Origin: Marivirga salinae
GTDB taxonomy: Bacteria > Bacteroidota > Bacteroidia > Cytophagales > Cyclobacteriaceae
NCBI RefSeq assembly: GCF_030503855.1
Contig: NZ_CP129971.1
Coordinates: forward strand, 2,480,001 to 2,544,000
Length of the DNA: 64,000 bases
Direction: 5' to 3'
Shown here: positions 8,808 to 17,880 of the stretch, in pieces
Layout of the letters: each line of letters starts with the position of its first letter
Numbering within the stretch: position 1 is the first letter of the stretch
Notes under the pieces: generated by a model
What the model saw: only the letters and a program-made list of their open reading frames with translations
The model's database searches: none
Told to the model about the DNA's origin: nothing
Position numbers and translations under genes: made by a program

Positions 8808-9128
8808 TTGAAGCGCATTTGTTCATTTATACTCATTATGATTGTTTTATCCAGCTCACTTGCATTTTGTTGTGAGGAGGAAGAGCTTTGTGAAGTTGAT
8901 GAATTGATTGCTTGTGACAATGAGAAACCCAAGAGCCACCAAGAGGATTTTCCATGTTCACCCTTTTTTGATTGTGGTAATTGTACAGGAAATATTATAA
9001 TAAATACTCCTCTGATTGCACTTAATGGTCATTTGAAAAAATCAAATGTCTATTCTCCTTTTCTTGAAACCTATCTGAAAAAAGAAGCTCGTTTTAGGCT
9101 TTTGAAGCCACCGATGCAGCTATCATAA
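8808..9128 (+). CDS. Small cysteine-rich secreted protein, DUF6660-like
   Basis: A 106-residue protein with a signal peptide when read from TTG 8808 (MKRICSFILIMIVLSS). That start gives a proper Lys-Arg n-region; the first in-frame ATG (8838) would lie inside the hydrophobic core, so TTG is preferred. The mature part is acidic and rich in cysteine (CCEEEELCEVDE, PCSPFFDCGNC), resembling DUF6660 proteins, which in Bacteroidota sit just upstream of metal-related TonB receptors or efflux systems. It precedes a TonB receptor by 72 bases. Cysteines, histidine and acidic residues suggest metal binding; this is inference. The family match is from memory of its pattern. Confidence 0.65.
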   Translation: MKRICSFILIMIVLSSSLAFCCEEEELCEVDELIACDNEKPKSHQEDFPCSPFFDCGNCTGNIIINTPLIALNGHLKKSNVYSPFLETYLKKEARFRLLKPPMQLS

Positions 9129-9200
9129 ATAGAATTCAATCTCATTTTACTTCTAGGTAATATGATTCAATTAATATATTTATTATAATCTGTATTCGAT

Positions 9201-11384
9201 ATGCTTAATAGAATAATTTTTGCTTGTGCTTTGCTATTGACAATCAATAGCATTGATCTACAAGCTCAATACCAATTTACCGCTTTAGTTTTGGACGAAG
9301 AAAGCGAAGAACCATTAATAGGAGCCACTATTCATAACAAAAAATTAGGATTAGGAGCTGTGACCGATACCACTGGAAAAGCTATTATAGATAATATCCC
9401 TGAAGGAAAACATCAATTCCAAATTAGCTATGTCGGCTATGAAACATTGTCATTTGAATTGGATTTTCCTTCCAAAGAAGCCTCAGAATTACTAACGTTT
9501 AAACTCCATCATAAGCATGGCGAGATGGAAGAGGTTACTATCAGTTCTACTAGATCAAGCAGAACCATTGATAATATCCCTACTCGAGTAGAATTTATTG
9601 CTGGTGGGGAACTTACTGAGAAAGGAAATATGAAACCGGGCGATATTAGAATGCTACTAAATGAGAGTACCGGTATTAGAACTCAGCAAACCTCTGCCAC
9701 CAGCTATAACTCTAGTATTAGAATTCAAGGATTGGATGGGAAATACACACAGTTATTACGTGATGGTTTACCACTTTTTTCTGGTTATTCGGGTAGCTTG
9801 AGTTTAATGCAAATAGCACCATTGGATTTAAAGCAAGTTGAGGTTATTAAAGGTTCCAACTCAACATTGTATGGTGGAGGTGCCATTGCTGGGTTAGTGA
9901 ATTTAATTTCCAAAGACCCTAAAAGTAAACCTGAGTTAAGTATGATGTTTAATGGAACATCAGCCTTAGGATTGGATGTTAGTAGTTTTTATGCCAATAG
10001 AAATGAGAAAATAGGAACCACTATTTTTGCTTCCTATAACAAAGGTACTGCCTATGACCCAGCAGGTATAGGTTTAACGGCAATACCGAAATTTGATCGT
10101 TTTACGCTTAATCCTAAACTTTTTATTTATCCTAGAGAGGAAACTACAATAGAAATTGGTTTAAATATGGTGAAAGAGGAGCGATTGGGAGGAAACATGG
10201 ATTTTATTAATGGAGAGGATGTCAACAATCCATATTATGAATTAAATGAAACGGATCGTGTCTCAAGTCAGATTTTAATTGATCATTCTTTTGAAGATAA
10301 TTTTAAAGCTTCCTTTAAGAATAGTATAAGTTATTTTGATAGAGGAATAGAAATTCCAGATTATAATTTTTCAGGACTTCAGTTTTCTTCATTTAGTGAG
10401 TTAAACTTCAACTACGTCATGGAAAATTCCGAATGGATTGGTGGATTAAATTTATGGACTGATAATTTTGATCAAAATCTGGATAGTATGGCATTTAACC
10501 ATAGTTTTCAGGAATATACAACTGGTATATTTTTGCAAAACACTTATGATTTCTCTGAAAATATTGCAGTCGAGAGTGGTTTAAGATTGGATTATAACAA
10601 TCAATATGGATTATTTCCTTTGCCAAGATTGTCGCTTATGTACACTCCAACAAACAGTCTTACATTTCGAATGGGAGGTGGTTTAGGGTATAAAACGCCA
10701 ACAGTATTTTCAGAAGAAGCAGAGACGCTGCAGTTTCAAAGTGTGAGACCACTGAATAGGTCTGAATTATCAGCTGAGCGTTCTTATGGAGCAAATTTTG
10801 ATATTAATTATAGCTACAGCTTTACAGAAAAGTTATCATTAACATCAAATGCTTTGTTTTTCTATACCCAAATTGAGAATCCATTGAATCTAGTTCAGGT
10901 TCAAAATCAATTTGAATTTAACCAATCTGCAGGATTTATTGATTCTAAGGGAATAGAATTAAACTTGAAATGGGGTTATGAAGATTTTAAACTTTTCACA
11001 GGCTATACTTTTGCAGATGTGAATGAAACTTTAAATAATTCCACTGAACAGATGCCATTGGTAGCAAAACACCGATTAAACAATGTGTTGATGTACGAAA
11101 AGCATGGAAATTTCTGGTTGGGATTAGAAGCATACTATTTCAGTCCACAAAAGCTAAATGATGGCGAAATAGGGCAGTCCTATTGGATTTTTGGTTTAAT
11201 GTCTGAAAAGAGATTTAGCGAAATGTTTTCTGTGTTTCTAAACTTTGAGAATTTTACAGATACTAGACAAACTGCTTTTGACACTGTGTATAGAGGGAAT
11301 ATAGAAAATCCACAGTTTAGAGATATTTACGCTCCTGTTGATGGTTTTGTGATTAATGGAGGGATTAAATTGAATTTGCTATAA
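9201..11384 (+). CDS. TonB-dependent receptor with regulatory-like N-domain
   Basis: A 727-residue outer-membrane receptor. Signal peptide about 1-22 (ending LQAQ), carboxypeptidase-regulatory-like domain about 24-105 (SEEPLIGATIHNKKLGLGAV), plug domain about 115-240 (VEFIAGGELTEKGNMKPGDI, RIQGLDGKYTQLLRDGLPL, VEVIKGSNSTLYGGGAIAG), then a beta-barrel running to the C-terminus. The plug resembles BtuB/CirA-type receptors for metal complexes or cobalamin more than SusC-type glycan importers. It lies 72 bases behind the cysteine-rich DUF6660-like gene in the same direction, probably in one operon, which favours a metal substrate, perhaps copper or another transition metal. The substrate is inference. 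Confidence 0.9.
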   Translation: MLNRIIFACALLLTINSIDLQAQYQFTALVLDEESEEPLIGATIHNKKLGLGAVTDTTGKAIIDNIPEGKHQFQISYVGYETLSFELDFPSKEASELLTFKLHHKHGEMEEVTISSTRSSRTIDNIPTRVEFIAGGELTEKGNMKPGDIRMLLNESTGIRTQQTSATSYNSSIRIQGLDGKYTQLLRDGLPLFSGYSGSLSLMQIAPLDLKQVEVIKGSNSTLYGGGAIAGLVNLISKDPKSKPELSMMFNGTSALGLDVSSFYANRNEKIGTTIFASYNKGTAYDPAGIGLTAIPKFDRFTLNPKLFIYPREETTIEIGLNMVKEERLGGNMDFINGEDVNNPYYELNETDRVSSQILIDHSFEDNFKASFKNSISYFDRGIEIPDYNFSGLQFSSFSELNFNYVMENSEWIGGLNLWTDNFDQNLDSMAFNHSFQEYTTGIFLQNTYDFSENIAVESGLRLDYNNQYGLFPLPRLSLMYTPTNSLTFRMGGGLGYKTPTVFSEEAETLQFQSVRPLNRSELSAERSYGANFDINYSYSFTEKLSLTSNALFFYTQIENPLNLVQVQNQFEFNQSAGFIDSKGIELNLKWGYEDFKLFTGYTFADVNETLNNSTEQMPLVAKHRLNNVLMYEKHGNFWLGLEAYYFSPQKLNDGEIGQSYWIFGLMSEKRFSEMFSVFLNFENFTDTRQTAFDTVYRGNIENPQFRDIYAPVDGFVINGGIKLNLL

Positions 11385-11437
11385 GTTGAGTAGGGAGTAT
11401 TCTGATCTTTGATTAGTTTAGAATGCTCTCTCAACTT
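11383..11437 (+). terminator. Possible terminator hairpin after the TonB receptor
   Basis: Perfect 8-base arms AAGTTGAG (11383-11390) and CTCAACTT (11430-11437) enclose further partial pairing (GGAGTATTCT against AGAATGCTCT). The left arm begins within the stop codon of the receptor gene. No good T run follows, so this is either a weak terminator or an mRNA-stabilising fold. Confidence 0.35.
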
Positions 11438-11503
11438 GAATGCACATTCTAGGCTTTACGGTAGCTTAGCTTTTCTAGATATAGTTGATCTTTAAAATTA
11501 CAA

Positions 11504-12256
11504 TTATTTAAAAGGTTTCGTAAACCAGTTCCAAACCCGCTTGTGCAAGGGAGGTTTTTCATAAATATAAAACACACTAAGCTCACTTTCATCTGGTGAG
11601 AGCATGACATTTAATTCTTGCCTTTTATTCTGAATCCTTACGTTTTTTGATGCATATCCAATAAACTTAAAGGTAACTGTTACTGAATCTTGGTATGCAA
11701 TTTCTTGTGGGATCTCGATAGAATAATTACCATCATTATCAGTAGAAGTCATAGTACTTGTACCCTTAATTATAACATTGATACCAGGAATACCAAGTGT
11801 GTCTTCTCCCAAAACCTTGACTTGTCCTGTTACAATGGATGAGTCCTGTTTTACATGCTTTTTATTTCTGCTAAAAGTTCTGTTTAAATTGTCAGATTTG
11901 TATTTATACAGGGATTCAATTTTCTCCTTTGGAGCTATTATATTAGCTGCAGTTTCAGGAGTTATTAATATTGAAATCAGGCCGAGAATGGAAGATTTAA
12001 ATAGACTTTTCTTTTTCGGTCTTTTATCAAAACTTATGGATGAACGTAGTTGTTTCTTTGAATATAAGCCACAAACATTTCCTTCACTAATTGCATGTAT
12101 GTGAGCAATTTCAGTTTTATTTTTATTTCTGAAATCGTGAATAACATTTGAGCAATTTGTACACAACTTTCCTTGAGGATGATTGGGCATTTCATTCCAG
12201 TACTGATTACAAGCTTTTAATTTAGATAAGTTAAGATTTTGATTATTTTCAATCAT
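11504..12256 (-). CDS. Single-pass membrane protein with Cys4 head and carboxypeptidase-regulatory-like domain
   Basis: A 250-residue protein. The N-terminal 70 residues carry four cysteines (C16, C32, C35, C62; LCTNCSNVIHDF and VCGLYSKKQL), probably a cytoplasmic zinc-binding or redox head. A basic patch and hydrophobic stretch near 84-108 (SLFKSSILGLISILI) make a likely single membrane span. From about 140 an Ig-like carboxypeptidase-regulatory-like domain follows (VTGQVKVLGEDTLGIPGINV), ending with a basic tail. This arrangement is known in Bacteroidota without an assigned function. A small hairpin (12259-12277) touches its start codon. Neighbours on both sides point away or belong to other transcripts. 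Confidence 0.75.
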   Translation of the reverse strand: MIENNQNLNLSKLKACNQYWNEMPNHPQGKLCTNCSNVIHDFRNKNKTEIAHIHAISEGNVCGLYSKKQLRSSISFDKRPKKKSLFKSSILGLISILITPETAANIIAPKEKIESLYKYKSDNLNRTFSRNKKHVKQDSSIVTGQVKVLGEDTLGIPGINVIIKGTSTMTSTDNDGNYSIEIPQEIAYQDSVTVTFKFIGYASKNVRIQNKRQELNVMLSPDESELSVFYIYEKPPLHKRVWNWFTKPFK

Positions 12257-12258
12257 TG

Positions 12259-12277
12259 TAGGAAAGCCTTTTTCCTA
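12259..12277 (-). promoter_or_regulatory. Hairpin just upstream of the 12256 start codon
   Basis: TAGGAAA (12259-12265) and TTTCCTA (12271-12277) form a perfect 7-bp stem with a five-base loop, two bases upstream of the ATG on the minus strand. The only purine-rich ribosome-binding-like bases lie inside it, so translation could be limited by folding. Short stems of this size also arise by chance. Confidence 0.3.
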
Positions 12278-12453
12278 AACTACTACATTTTTAACAAATT
12301 TTAAAGTATTTACCAAAATGGATATTTATACTATGAATTGATCAGTATTTTGAAATTGGGGAAAGGCTACTTTAGTCGTTAATATTTAATCTACAATTCT
12401 ATCCCAAATACTCATTTCTTTATTACTTTAGCGATCCATATATTCTAAAATAG

Positions 12454-13809
12454 ATGTCTTTAAAAGAAATATTAGTAAGTTTTGGTAATGCAATGTGGGG
12501 TACGCCTCTTTTATTATTGTTAATGGGAGGAGGTCTCTTTTTCCTTTTGTATTCGCGTTTTCTTCCTTTTCGCTATTTAAAACATGCGATTCAAATTCTC
12601 AGAGGGAAATATGATAAAGATCAAAGCGAAGGAGATATAAACCATTACCAAGCACTTTCTACGGCATTAGCAGCAACTGTTGGGATGGGAAATATCAGTG
12701 GTGTGGCTGTAGCTATAACCATGGGAGGTCCTGGTGCTATATTTTGGATGTGGGTGAGTGCGTTTGTAGGAATGGCTACTAAATTTTTCACTTGTACTTT
12801 AGCTGTTATGTACAGAGGGAAAGATTCACTGGGACACTTACAGGGTGGTCCAATGTATGTGATTCGTGAAGGATTGGGTAAAAAATGGCAGCCATTGGCT
12901 ATTTTATTTTGTGTGGCAGGTATGTTTGGAACCATTCCAAGTTTCCAGTCCAATCAATTAACAGCTGCAATCGGAGAGGGGCTGTTATTACCTATGGGAA
13001 TTGAACTCACATTTGCTATAAAATTAACCATTGGATTCATTTTAGCTATTATAGTGGCTATGGTGATTTTGGGTGGAATTAAAAGAATAGGAACTGTAGC
13101 TGGAAGAATGGTTCCAATGATGGTTGGGATTTATGTAGTAGCTGTAATTGCTATATTGGTTTTGAATTATGAATTAGTACCCCAATATTTAAAACTGATT
13201 TTTGTAGATGCTTTTACTGCCAATTCAGTATTAGGTGGAGCTGTAGGAGCCATAGTGGTGGCAGGAGCAAGAAGAGCTGCTTTTTCTAATGAAGCAGGAA
13301 TCGGGACAGCACCCATGGCACATGGAGCAGCTAAAACCAATGAACCTGTTCGTGAAGGTTTGGTCGCCATGATGGGGCCTGCTATTGATACTATTATCGT
13401 TTGTACCATGACGGCTTTAGCTATCTTAATTACTGGAATTTGGCAAGATCATACGGAAGGCATAAGTGGAGTAACCTTAACTATCAAGGCTTTTGATGAT
13501 TCCCTTTGGGGAGGTAGGTATTTATTGGTTTTAGCTTTATTTATATTTGCTATAACTTCTCTTTTTAGCTATTCCTATTACGGAGGAAAATGCTTTTCCT
13601 ATTTGTTTGGAGCCCAGCATGTCCGGTGGTACCAGTATTTTTACATCGGAATGGTAATCTGGGGTTCTGTGGCTTCTCTGGGCGCTGTAATCGGTTTGAT
13701 TGATGGAATGTACGCCTTGATGGCATTCCCTACTATGATTTCGGCATTTATACTGGCACCTAAAGTGATGAAAGCAGCAAAGGTTTATTTTGCTAAGGAT
13801 GATTTGTGA
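12454..13809 (+). CDS. Sodium:alanine symporter family protein (AGCS)
   Basis: A 451-residue multi-spanning inner-membrane carrier of the AGCS family (AlsT/DagA type), importing alanine, glycine or similar small amino acids with Na+. Family signatures are present: ALSTALAATVGMGNISGVA near the N-terminus, GGPGAIFWMWVSAFVGMATKF, and the late motif AAFSNEAGIGTAPMAHGAAKTNEP. Length is normal for the family. It stands alone: the gene before it points away and the next one converges. A second AGCS carrier, with a large insertion, lies at 60680-62407. Substrate preference cannot be read from sequence. Confidence 0.92.
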   Translation: MSLKEILVSFGNAMWGTPLLLLLMGGGLFFLLYSRFLPFRYLKHAIQILRGKYDKDQSEGDINHYQALSTALAATVGMGNISGVAVAITMGGPGAIFWMWVSAFVGMATKFFTCTLAVMYRGKDSLGHLQGGPMYVIREGLGKKWQPLAILFCVAGMFGTIPSFQSNQLTAAIGEGLLLPMGIELTFAIKLTIGFILAIIVAMVILGGIKRIGTVAGRMVPMMVGIYVVAVIAILVLNYELVPQYLKLIFVDAFTANSVLGGAVGAIVVAGARRAAFSNEAGIGTAPMAHGAAKTNEPVREGLVAMMGPAIDTIIVCTMTALAILITGIWQDHTEGISGVTLTIKAFDDSLWGGRYLLVLALFIFAITSLFSYSYYGGKCFSYLFGAQHVRWYQYFYIGMVIWGSVASLGAVIGLIDGMYALMAFPTMISAFILAPKVMKAAKVYFAKDDL

Positions 13810-13820
13810 TCTGATTAAAT

Positions 13821-15836
13821 TTACTTTTTCAGTATCTGTTCTATATTGGTTTGTGTGATTGAATAGAAATTAAGTTGTTTTTGATAAAAGAGATCTGAAT
13901 AGTAGTCCTCTTTTTTTACTAATAAATCAACAGAATTTATGATTCTATCTTTTATACTTGAAAAATCTACTTTAAGATCAACCGATAATTCAGGTGTTCC
14001 GAGGTCATCCATGAAAAACTTCATTTTGTTATGGGTAGAAAGTGTAATGATTTTACAATTTAAACCAAATGGTATCATTTGAGCATGGCCTCTCATACCC
14101 ATCACGATCTCCATTTCATTATAAAATTGATACACTTCATTAGGAGTCATAAACTGAAGTACATGCGATTGGTAAGAGACTTTATGCTTATCTAATAAAA
14201 TCCGGAATTTATTATCTTCTTGCAAATGGCCTGTAAGTTGAATTTTATAGCCCATTTTTTCTAACTTCTTTAAGGCAAGTGCAACTTGATCCAACACTTC
14301 ATAAATATTTGCACCAAACCTTTTTTCATATCTATCGAAAGCCATATTTATTGCAATATTTTTCGATTTCTTTTTATTAGGAAGCTTTGGGTTAAGTTGC
14401 CTGATAATAGTGGTGGTACAGGGCTGAAACACTATTTTATCTTTTAAATCAACATCTATTAAATTTTTAACAGCTTCAATGCTACCTGAATTTCGAAGTC
14501 CTATAAATTTAGCTTTCCTAACAATGGCATTTAAATTATTGATAAATAAGTCATTTGGTTTTTGTCCTGGGAAATAATTATAACCGACTGCAAATAAGGA
14601 GATTGGGACTGAAATCTTTTCAAGTAAATCAAGGCTAATAGGCCATTGCCAACCACTTTTATCATTTTTATTGGTATCAGGTAGAAATAAGCCACCACCT
14701 CCAATGATTATATGTTCAGTTCTATTATAATGTTCAATGCTTTTTTCAGTAACATCTTCTGTTACTTTGTTTAATTGCCATTGAATAGATTCTTTTTGAT
14801 TAAAAGTATCTCTTACAGTTTTAGATAGAACAGTATCTCCGGCATTTTCCCAGCCTCTAAAGTAGGTTAAATGCTGAAATAACTTTTTCCCACCCTTATT
14901 CTTTTCTTTTCTTACGTAATTTAATTCTTTTAAAGCATACTTTCCAAAATAGCTAGCTTTTTGAATATAATCGTTTTTTTCTGTAAACAGTCGAAATCCA
15001 AACTCTTTTAGGTCTATATTTTTCTTAACTTTTAAGGAAGGGGTGATTTTAATTAAATTTTTAACTAATGCTGCTTTTCTTTTATACTTATTAAAGGCAG
15101 TTTTATTGAATTCGGATTTCTCATTTTTAGCTACTACAAAAAGGGCAGCACCATAATACCCAATTTTTTCCACTTTGAAATATTGTGAAAATAATTGATA
15201 AACACTGGCTGCATTAAAATATTGTAAGTGTGGTTCCCAATAAGTTCTTTTTAAATCGCCCCAGGAAAAAATTTCCATTGATGGAAATTCATGTAAAATG
15301 GTGGCTCCTTCATTCGCTACATTTTTCAGTCGTTTCAAAAAATCATGCGGATCGGGCACATGTTCAATTACATGGAATGAACAAATGAAATCAAACTTTT
15401 GAGAAGTTTGATAGTCTTCCAGCATGACTCCATGTTGAGAGAATCCATATTGATGTTGGGAAAAATCTGCAAAAGTTTTATCTGGTTCCACCCCTTCAAC
15501 CTCGGCTCCATTTAATTTCAAAATATGTAAAAATGAACCAATTGAGCTGCCAATCTCAAGAGCTGAATTCATTGTTTCAGGAAAGTACTCTTTGTAGAAA
15601 TCAAATCTTTTGAGGGCTCTTTTATCAAGCTCCTTGATTTTCATTGCAGAAGGTATGGCGCTATCTCTAAATTTTTCAGAAAATTCACCACTCGTATATA
15701 TATCAGTTTCTTTTTCAGGAATCTGCTCGATGTGATTACATACTTTACATTTCTTAAAGGAAAGTGAAAAATCATCTCTGGTAATATGCTTGAAAACCTT
15801 GATGTTTTTGCTTCCGCAAATGCTACAAGTACTCAT
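13821..15836 (-). CDS. Fusion: SAM methyltransferase + polysaccharide pyruvyltransferase
   Basis: A 671-residue two-enzyme protein. Residues 1-35 form a zinc-ribbon-like head (C4, C7, C30, C33). A class I SAM-dependent methyltransferase follows (motif I ALEIGSSIGSF at 90-100, then SFHVIEHVPDPHDF at 151-164). After a basic linker (about 240-315) comes a pyruvyltransferase domain of the CsaB/WcaK type (LTYFRGWENAGDTVLS at 321-336, IIIGGGGLFLP at 374-384, later MGMRGHAQMIPFG and a conserved lysine in THNKMKFF). The start overlaps the NeuA stop as ATGA (15833-15836), making this the last gene of the nonulosonate operon. It likely methylates and pyruvylates a surface sugar; the acceptors are unknown. 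Confidence 0.85.
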   Translation of the reverse strand: MSTCSICGSKNIKVFKHITRDDFSLSFKKCKVCNHIEQIPEKETDIYTSGEFSEKFRDSAIPSAMKIKELDKRALKRFDFYKEYFPETMNSALEIGSSIGSFLHILKLNGAEVEGVEPDKTFADFSQHQYGFSQHGVMLEDYQTSQKFDFICSFHVIEHVPDPHDFLKRLKNVANEGATILHEFPSMEIFSWGDLKRTYWEPHLQYFNAASVYQLFSQYFKVEKIGYYGAALFVVAKNEKSEFNKTAFNKYKRKAALVKNLIKITPSLKVKKNIDLKEFGFRLFTEKNDYIQKASYFGKYALKELNYVRKEKNKGGKKLFQHLTYFRGWENAGDTVLSKTVRDTFNQKESIQWQLNKVTEDVTEKSIEHYNRTEHIIIGGGGLFLPDTNKNDKSGWQWPISLDLLEKISVPISLFAVGYNYFPGQKPNDLFINNLNAIVRKAKFIGLRNSGSIEAVKNLIDVDLKDKIVFQPCTTTIIRQLNPKLPNKKKSKNIAINMAFDRYEKRFGANIYEVLDQVALALKKLEKMGYKIQLTGHLQEDNKFRILLDKHKVSYQSHVLQFMTPNEVYQFYNEMEIVMGMRGHAQMIPFGLNCKIITLSTHNKMKFFMDDLGTPELSVDLKVDFSSIKDRIINSVDLLVKKEDYYSDLFYQKQLNFYSITQTNIEQILKK

Positions 15837-16993
15837 ATGAATTGCTTTAAAATATGTTCATCCACGAATTCACGGAATGCACCGTTTCCGCCAGATTTTT
15901 GGAGTTTAATTATATTAGGAATAGCCTTTATCTTTGAGACGGAATTTGCAGGACATGCTGCTAATCCTACTGCTTTTAATACTTCCTCATCATTGATGTC
16001 ATCACCAATGTAGGCTATTTCCTCTGCTTTAATATCTGTTTCTTGAATAATTGATTGTAATTGAGAAATTTTATCTTTTATACCATGGAATTGAAAGTCT
16101 ACTTTAAGTTTCTGAGCTCTTTTTCTATTCAAGGAAACATCTTCGGCTGTCATGATACCTGTTTTTATTCCATTGTTTCTAAGAAGTTCAAAACCCTTTC
16201 CATCATAAGTAGAAAATTTCTTTAGTTCATCTCCATTTTCAGAATAATACATTCCTGCATCGGTAAGCACCCCATCTACATCTGACAAAACCAGCTTAAT
16301 AGGGCTTTTATCCTTTTGAGATATATTGCCATATTTCAAGATAAGCTCTTCAGCAATTTGCCAATCCCAGGGTTCATCCAATTCCAATTGGGTATATTCA
16401 GGCATTTCATAAATACCTATTTTACCTGAAAGTCGATTTTTATTTTTAATTATGTTCCCAACAGAATTGATATAAAAAGCACCATTTTCAATTAAATTTC
16501 CTTCAAAATCCTGCCTTCTCGGACGATTTGTGTAATCATAATTAATAGGCTGTCCATTTTCATCCCAAAAAAATCTTTTTATTCTCGCGCAAGTCAGTAA
16601 GGAGTCGAAATCACCTTTTTCATATAATTTCAGGGCCTCATCAAAATTTGTTGAACTAGTAAAAGGAGAAGTGGCCTGTACCAGAATAAATATGTCATTA
16701 TTTTTAAGCGTGGCTTCCTTAATATACTCCAACATTACACTTTCAGTAGAAGATTGATCAGCTGCATTTTCTTTTTTTCTACTATAAACATTTACTTTAG
16801 AAAATTCGAAAGAGTTCACTACGGATTCAATTTCTTCACTATCTGTAGCAATTACCACTTCATCTACTAATAAGCTTTCCTGCAATGCCTTCGTTACGTA
16901 ATAAACAAGGGGTTTACCATTAAGTAATTTAATGTTTTTTAAAGGAATTGATTTGCTTCCTCCTCTTACCGGTATAAAAGCTATTTTTTTCAA
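15833..16993 (-). CDS. Fusion: acylneuraminate cytidylyltransferase (NeuA-like) + KdsC/HAD phosphatase
   Basis: A 386-residue bifunctional enzyme. Residues 1-225 are a CMP-nonulosonate synthetase (FIPVRGGSKSIPLKNIK near the N-terminus, ILVQATSPFTS, IENGAFYI). Residues 232-386 are a KdsC-type HAD phosphatase with all catalytic motifs: D238/D240 in LVLSDVDGVLTD, T282 in GIMTAED, lysines in GIKDK, and GDDINDEEV. An active phosphatase suggests that the NeuB partner makes a 9-phosphate (Neu5Ac-9-P or Kdn-9-P), dephosphorylated before CMP activation. The start is TTG at 16991-16993, overlapping the neuB stop as TTGA; the canonical N-terminal motif leaves no other start. Confidence 0.9.
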   Translation of the reverse strand: MKKIAFIPVRGGSKSIPLKNIKLLNGKPLVYYVTKALQESLLVDEVVIATDSEEIESVVNSFEFSKVNVYSRKKENAADQSSTESVMLEYIKEATLKNNDIFILVQATSPFTSSTNFDEALKLYEKGDFDSLLTCARIKRFFWDENGQPINYDYTNRPRRQDFEGNLIENGAFYINSVGNIIKNKNRLSGKIGIYEMPEYTQLELDEPWDWQIAEELILKYGNISQKDKSPIKLVLSDVDGVLTDAGMYYSENGDELKKFSTYDGKGFELLRNNGIKTGIMTAEDVSLNRKRAQKLKVDFQFHGIKDKISQLQSIIQETDIKAEEIAYIGDDINDEEVLKAVGLAACPANSVSKIKAIPNIIKLQKSGGNGAFREFVDEHILKQFI

Positions 16994-17877
16994 TTCCTAA
17001 ATTTTAATTTATTGCGTTGAACTTCTTCTATTGGTAGAATCTCAGTTGGTTTATAGGTCAATGATTTATATGCAGCATGTAAATCTCTCACTAATTTTTT
17101 CATTCCTGTAGGTTCAAGTGAAGCCGCATGATCTGTCCCTTTCCAGGTTCTATCTTTTGTAAAATGTCTTTCAATCCACATACCCCCTAAAGTATAGGCT
17201 GCAATATCAACTGCAATACCTAAATGATGTCCTGAAAATCCTATTTCAGCAACTCTATCCCCAAATGTTTCATAAATTCTATTGATTTCCAGCATGCATA
17301 TATCCTCAAAAGGAACAGGATAACCTGAGGTGCAATCATAAATGACTAATCGGTTTTTTGCCTGATCAGTTTCTTCAAAGAAAGACACTATTTCTTCTTC
17401 CTCTTTATGATTTGTCATCCCAAAGGATATGTGCACTTGACCTTTGTATTCATCCCTTAATACTTTTAATAAATCAAAATAATTATTACATGCTGAAGGT
17501 ACCTTAATGTAATCTGGCTTTAAGGAAATAATTTCTTTTGCTGATGTAACATCCCAAACTGAAGTAGCATACCCGACACCAATTTTCTCACAGTATTTTT
17601 TCAGTTCAGCATGCTGCTCAACGGAAAACTCTAAATATTCTCTATGGGCACCATAAGTTTCGCCATAAGAATTGGCTGGATTAGGGTGTGGTGCTTCATA
17701 TTGATCTTTAGATAATAATTCTTTATTGTTTCTTTTTTGAAATTTGGCGTAATCAGCTTTGCATTCTTTAGCCAAATCAATCAATTCTTTTGCAATTTCA
17801 AAGTTGCCTTTATGATTGCAGCCTATTTCCGCAACAGTTTTAGGCGCTTTATATTTAAAATTAAATCCTTTGTTCAT
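16990..17877 (-). CDS. NeuB-family nonulosonate synthase, without SAF domain
   Basis: A 295-residue TIM-barrel synthase that condenses PEP with an N-acylmannosamine-type sugar, or its 6-phosphate, into a nine-carbon nonulosonic acid. Signatures: AEIGCNHKGNFEIAKELI, DYAKFQKRNN, YIKVPSACNN, DCTSGYPVPFEDI, and ERHFTKDRTWKGTDHAASLE. Classical NeuB proteins have about 340-350 residues and end in an antifreeze-like SAF domain; this one stops right after the barrel, at LKFRN, so the SAF domain is missing. It lies three bases after the upstream transferase gene and overlaps the NeuA fusion, so synthesis, dephosphorylation and activation are tightly coupled. Which nonulosonate is made (Neu5Ac, Kdn, legionaminate) is open. 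Confidence 0.9.
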   Translation of the reverse strand: MNKGFNFKYKAPKTVAEIGCNHKGNFEIAKELIDLAKECKADYAKFQKRNNKELLSKDQYEAPHPNPANSYGETYGAHREYLEFSVEQHAELKKYCEKIGVGYATSVWDVTSAKEIISLKPDYIKVPSACNNYFDLLKVLRDEYKGQVHISFGMTNHKEEEEIVSFFEETDQAKNRLVIYDCTSGYPVPFEDICMLEINRIYETFGDRVAEIGFSGHHLGIAVDIAAYTLGGMWIERHFTKDRTWKGTDHAASLEPTGMKKLVRDLHAAYKSLTYKPTEILPIEEVQRNKLKFRN

Positions 17878-17880
17878 TTC

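Noticed and set aside
8681..8875. 64-codon plus-strand frame and an opposite-strand frame (8738-8932) in the promoter region
   Set aside because: Both overlap the better supported DUF6660-like gene or its promoter and have no signal peptide or family pattern.
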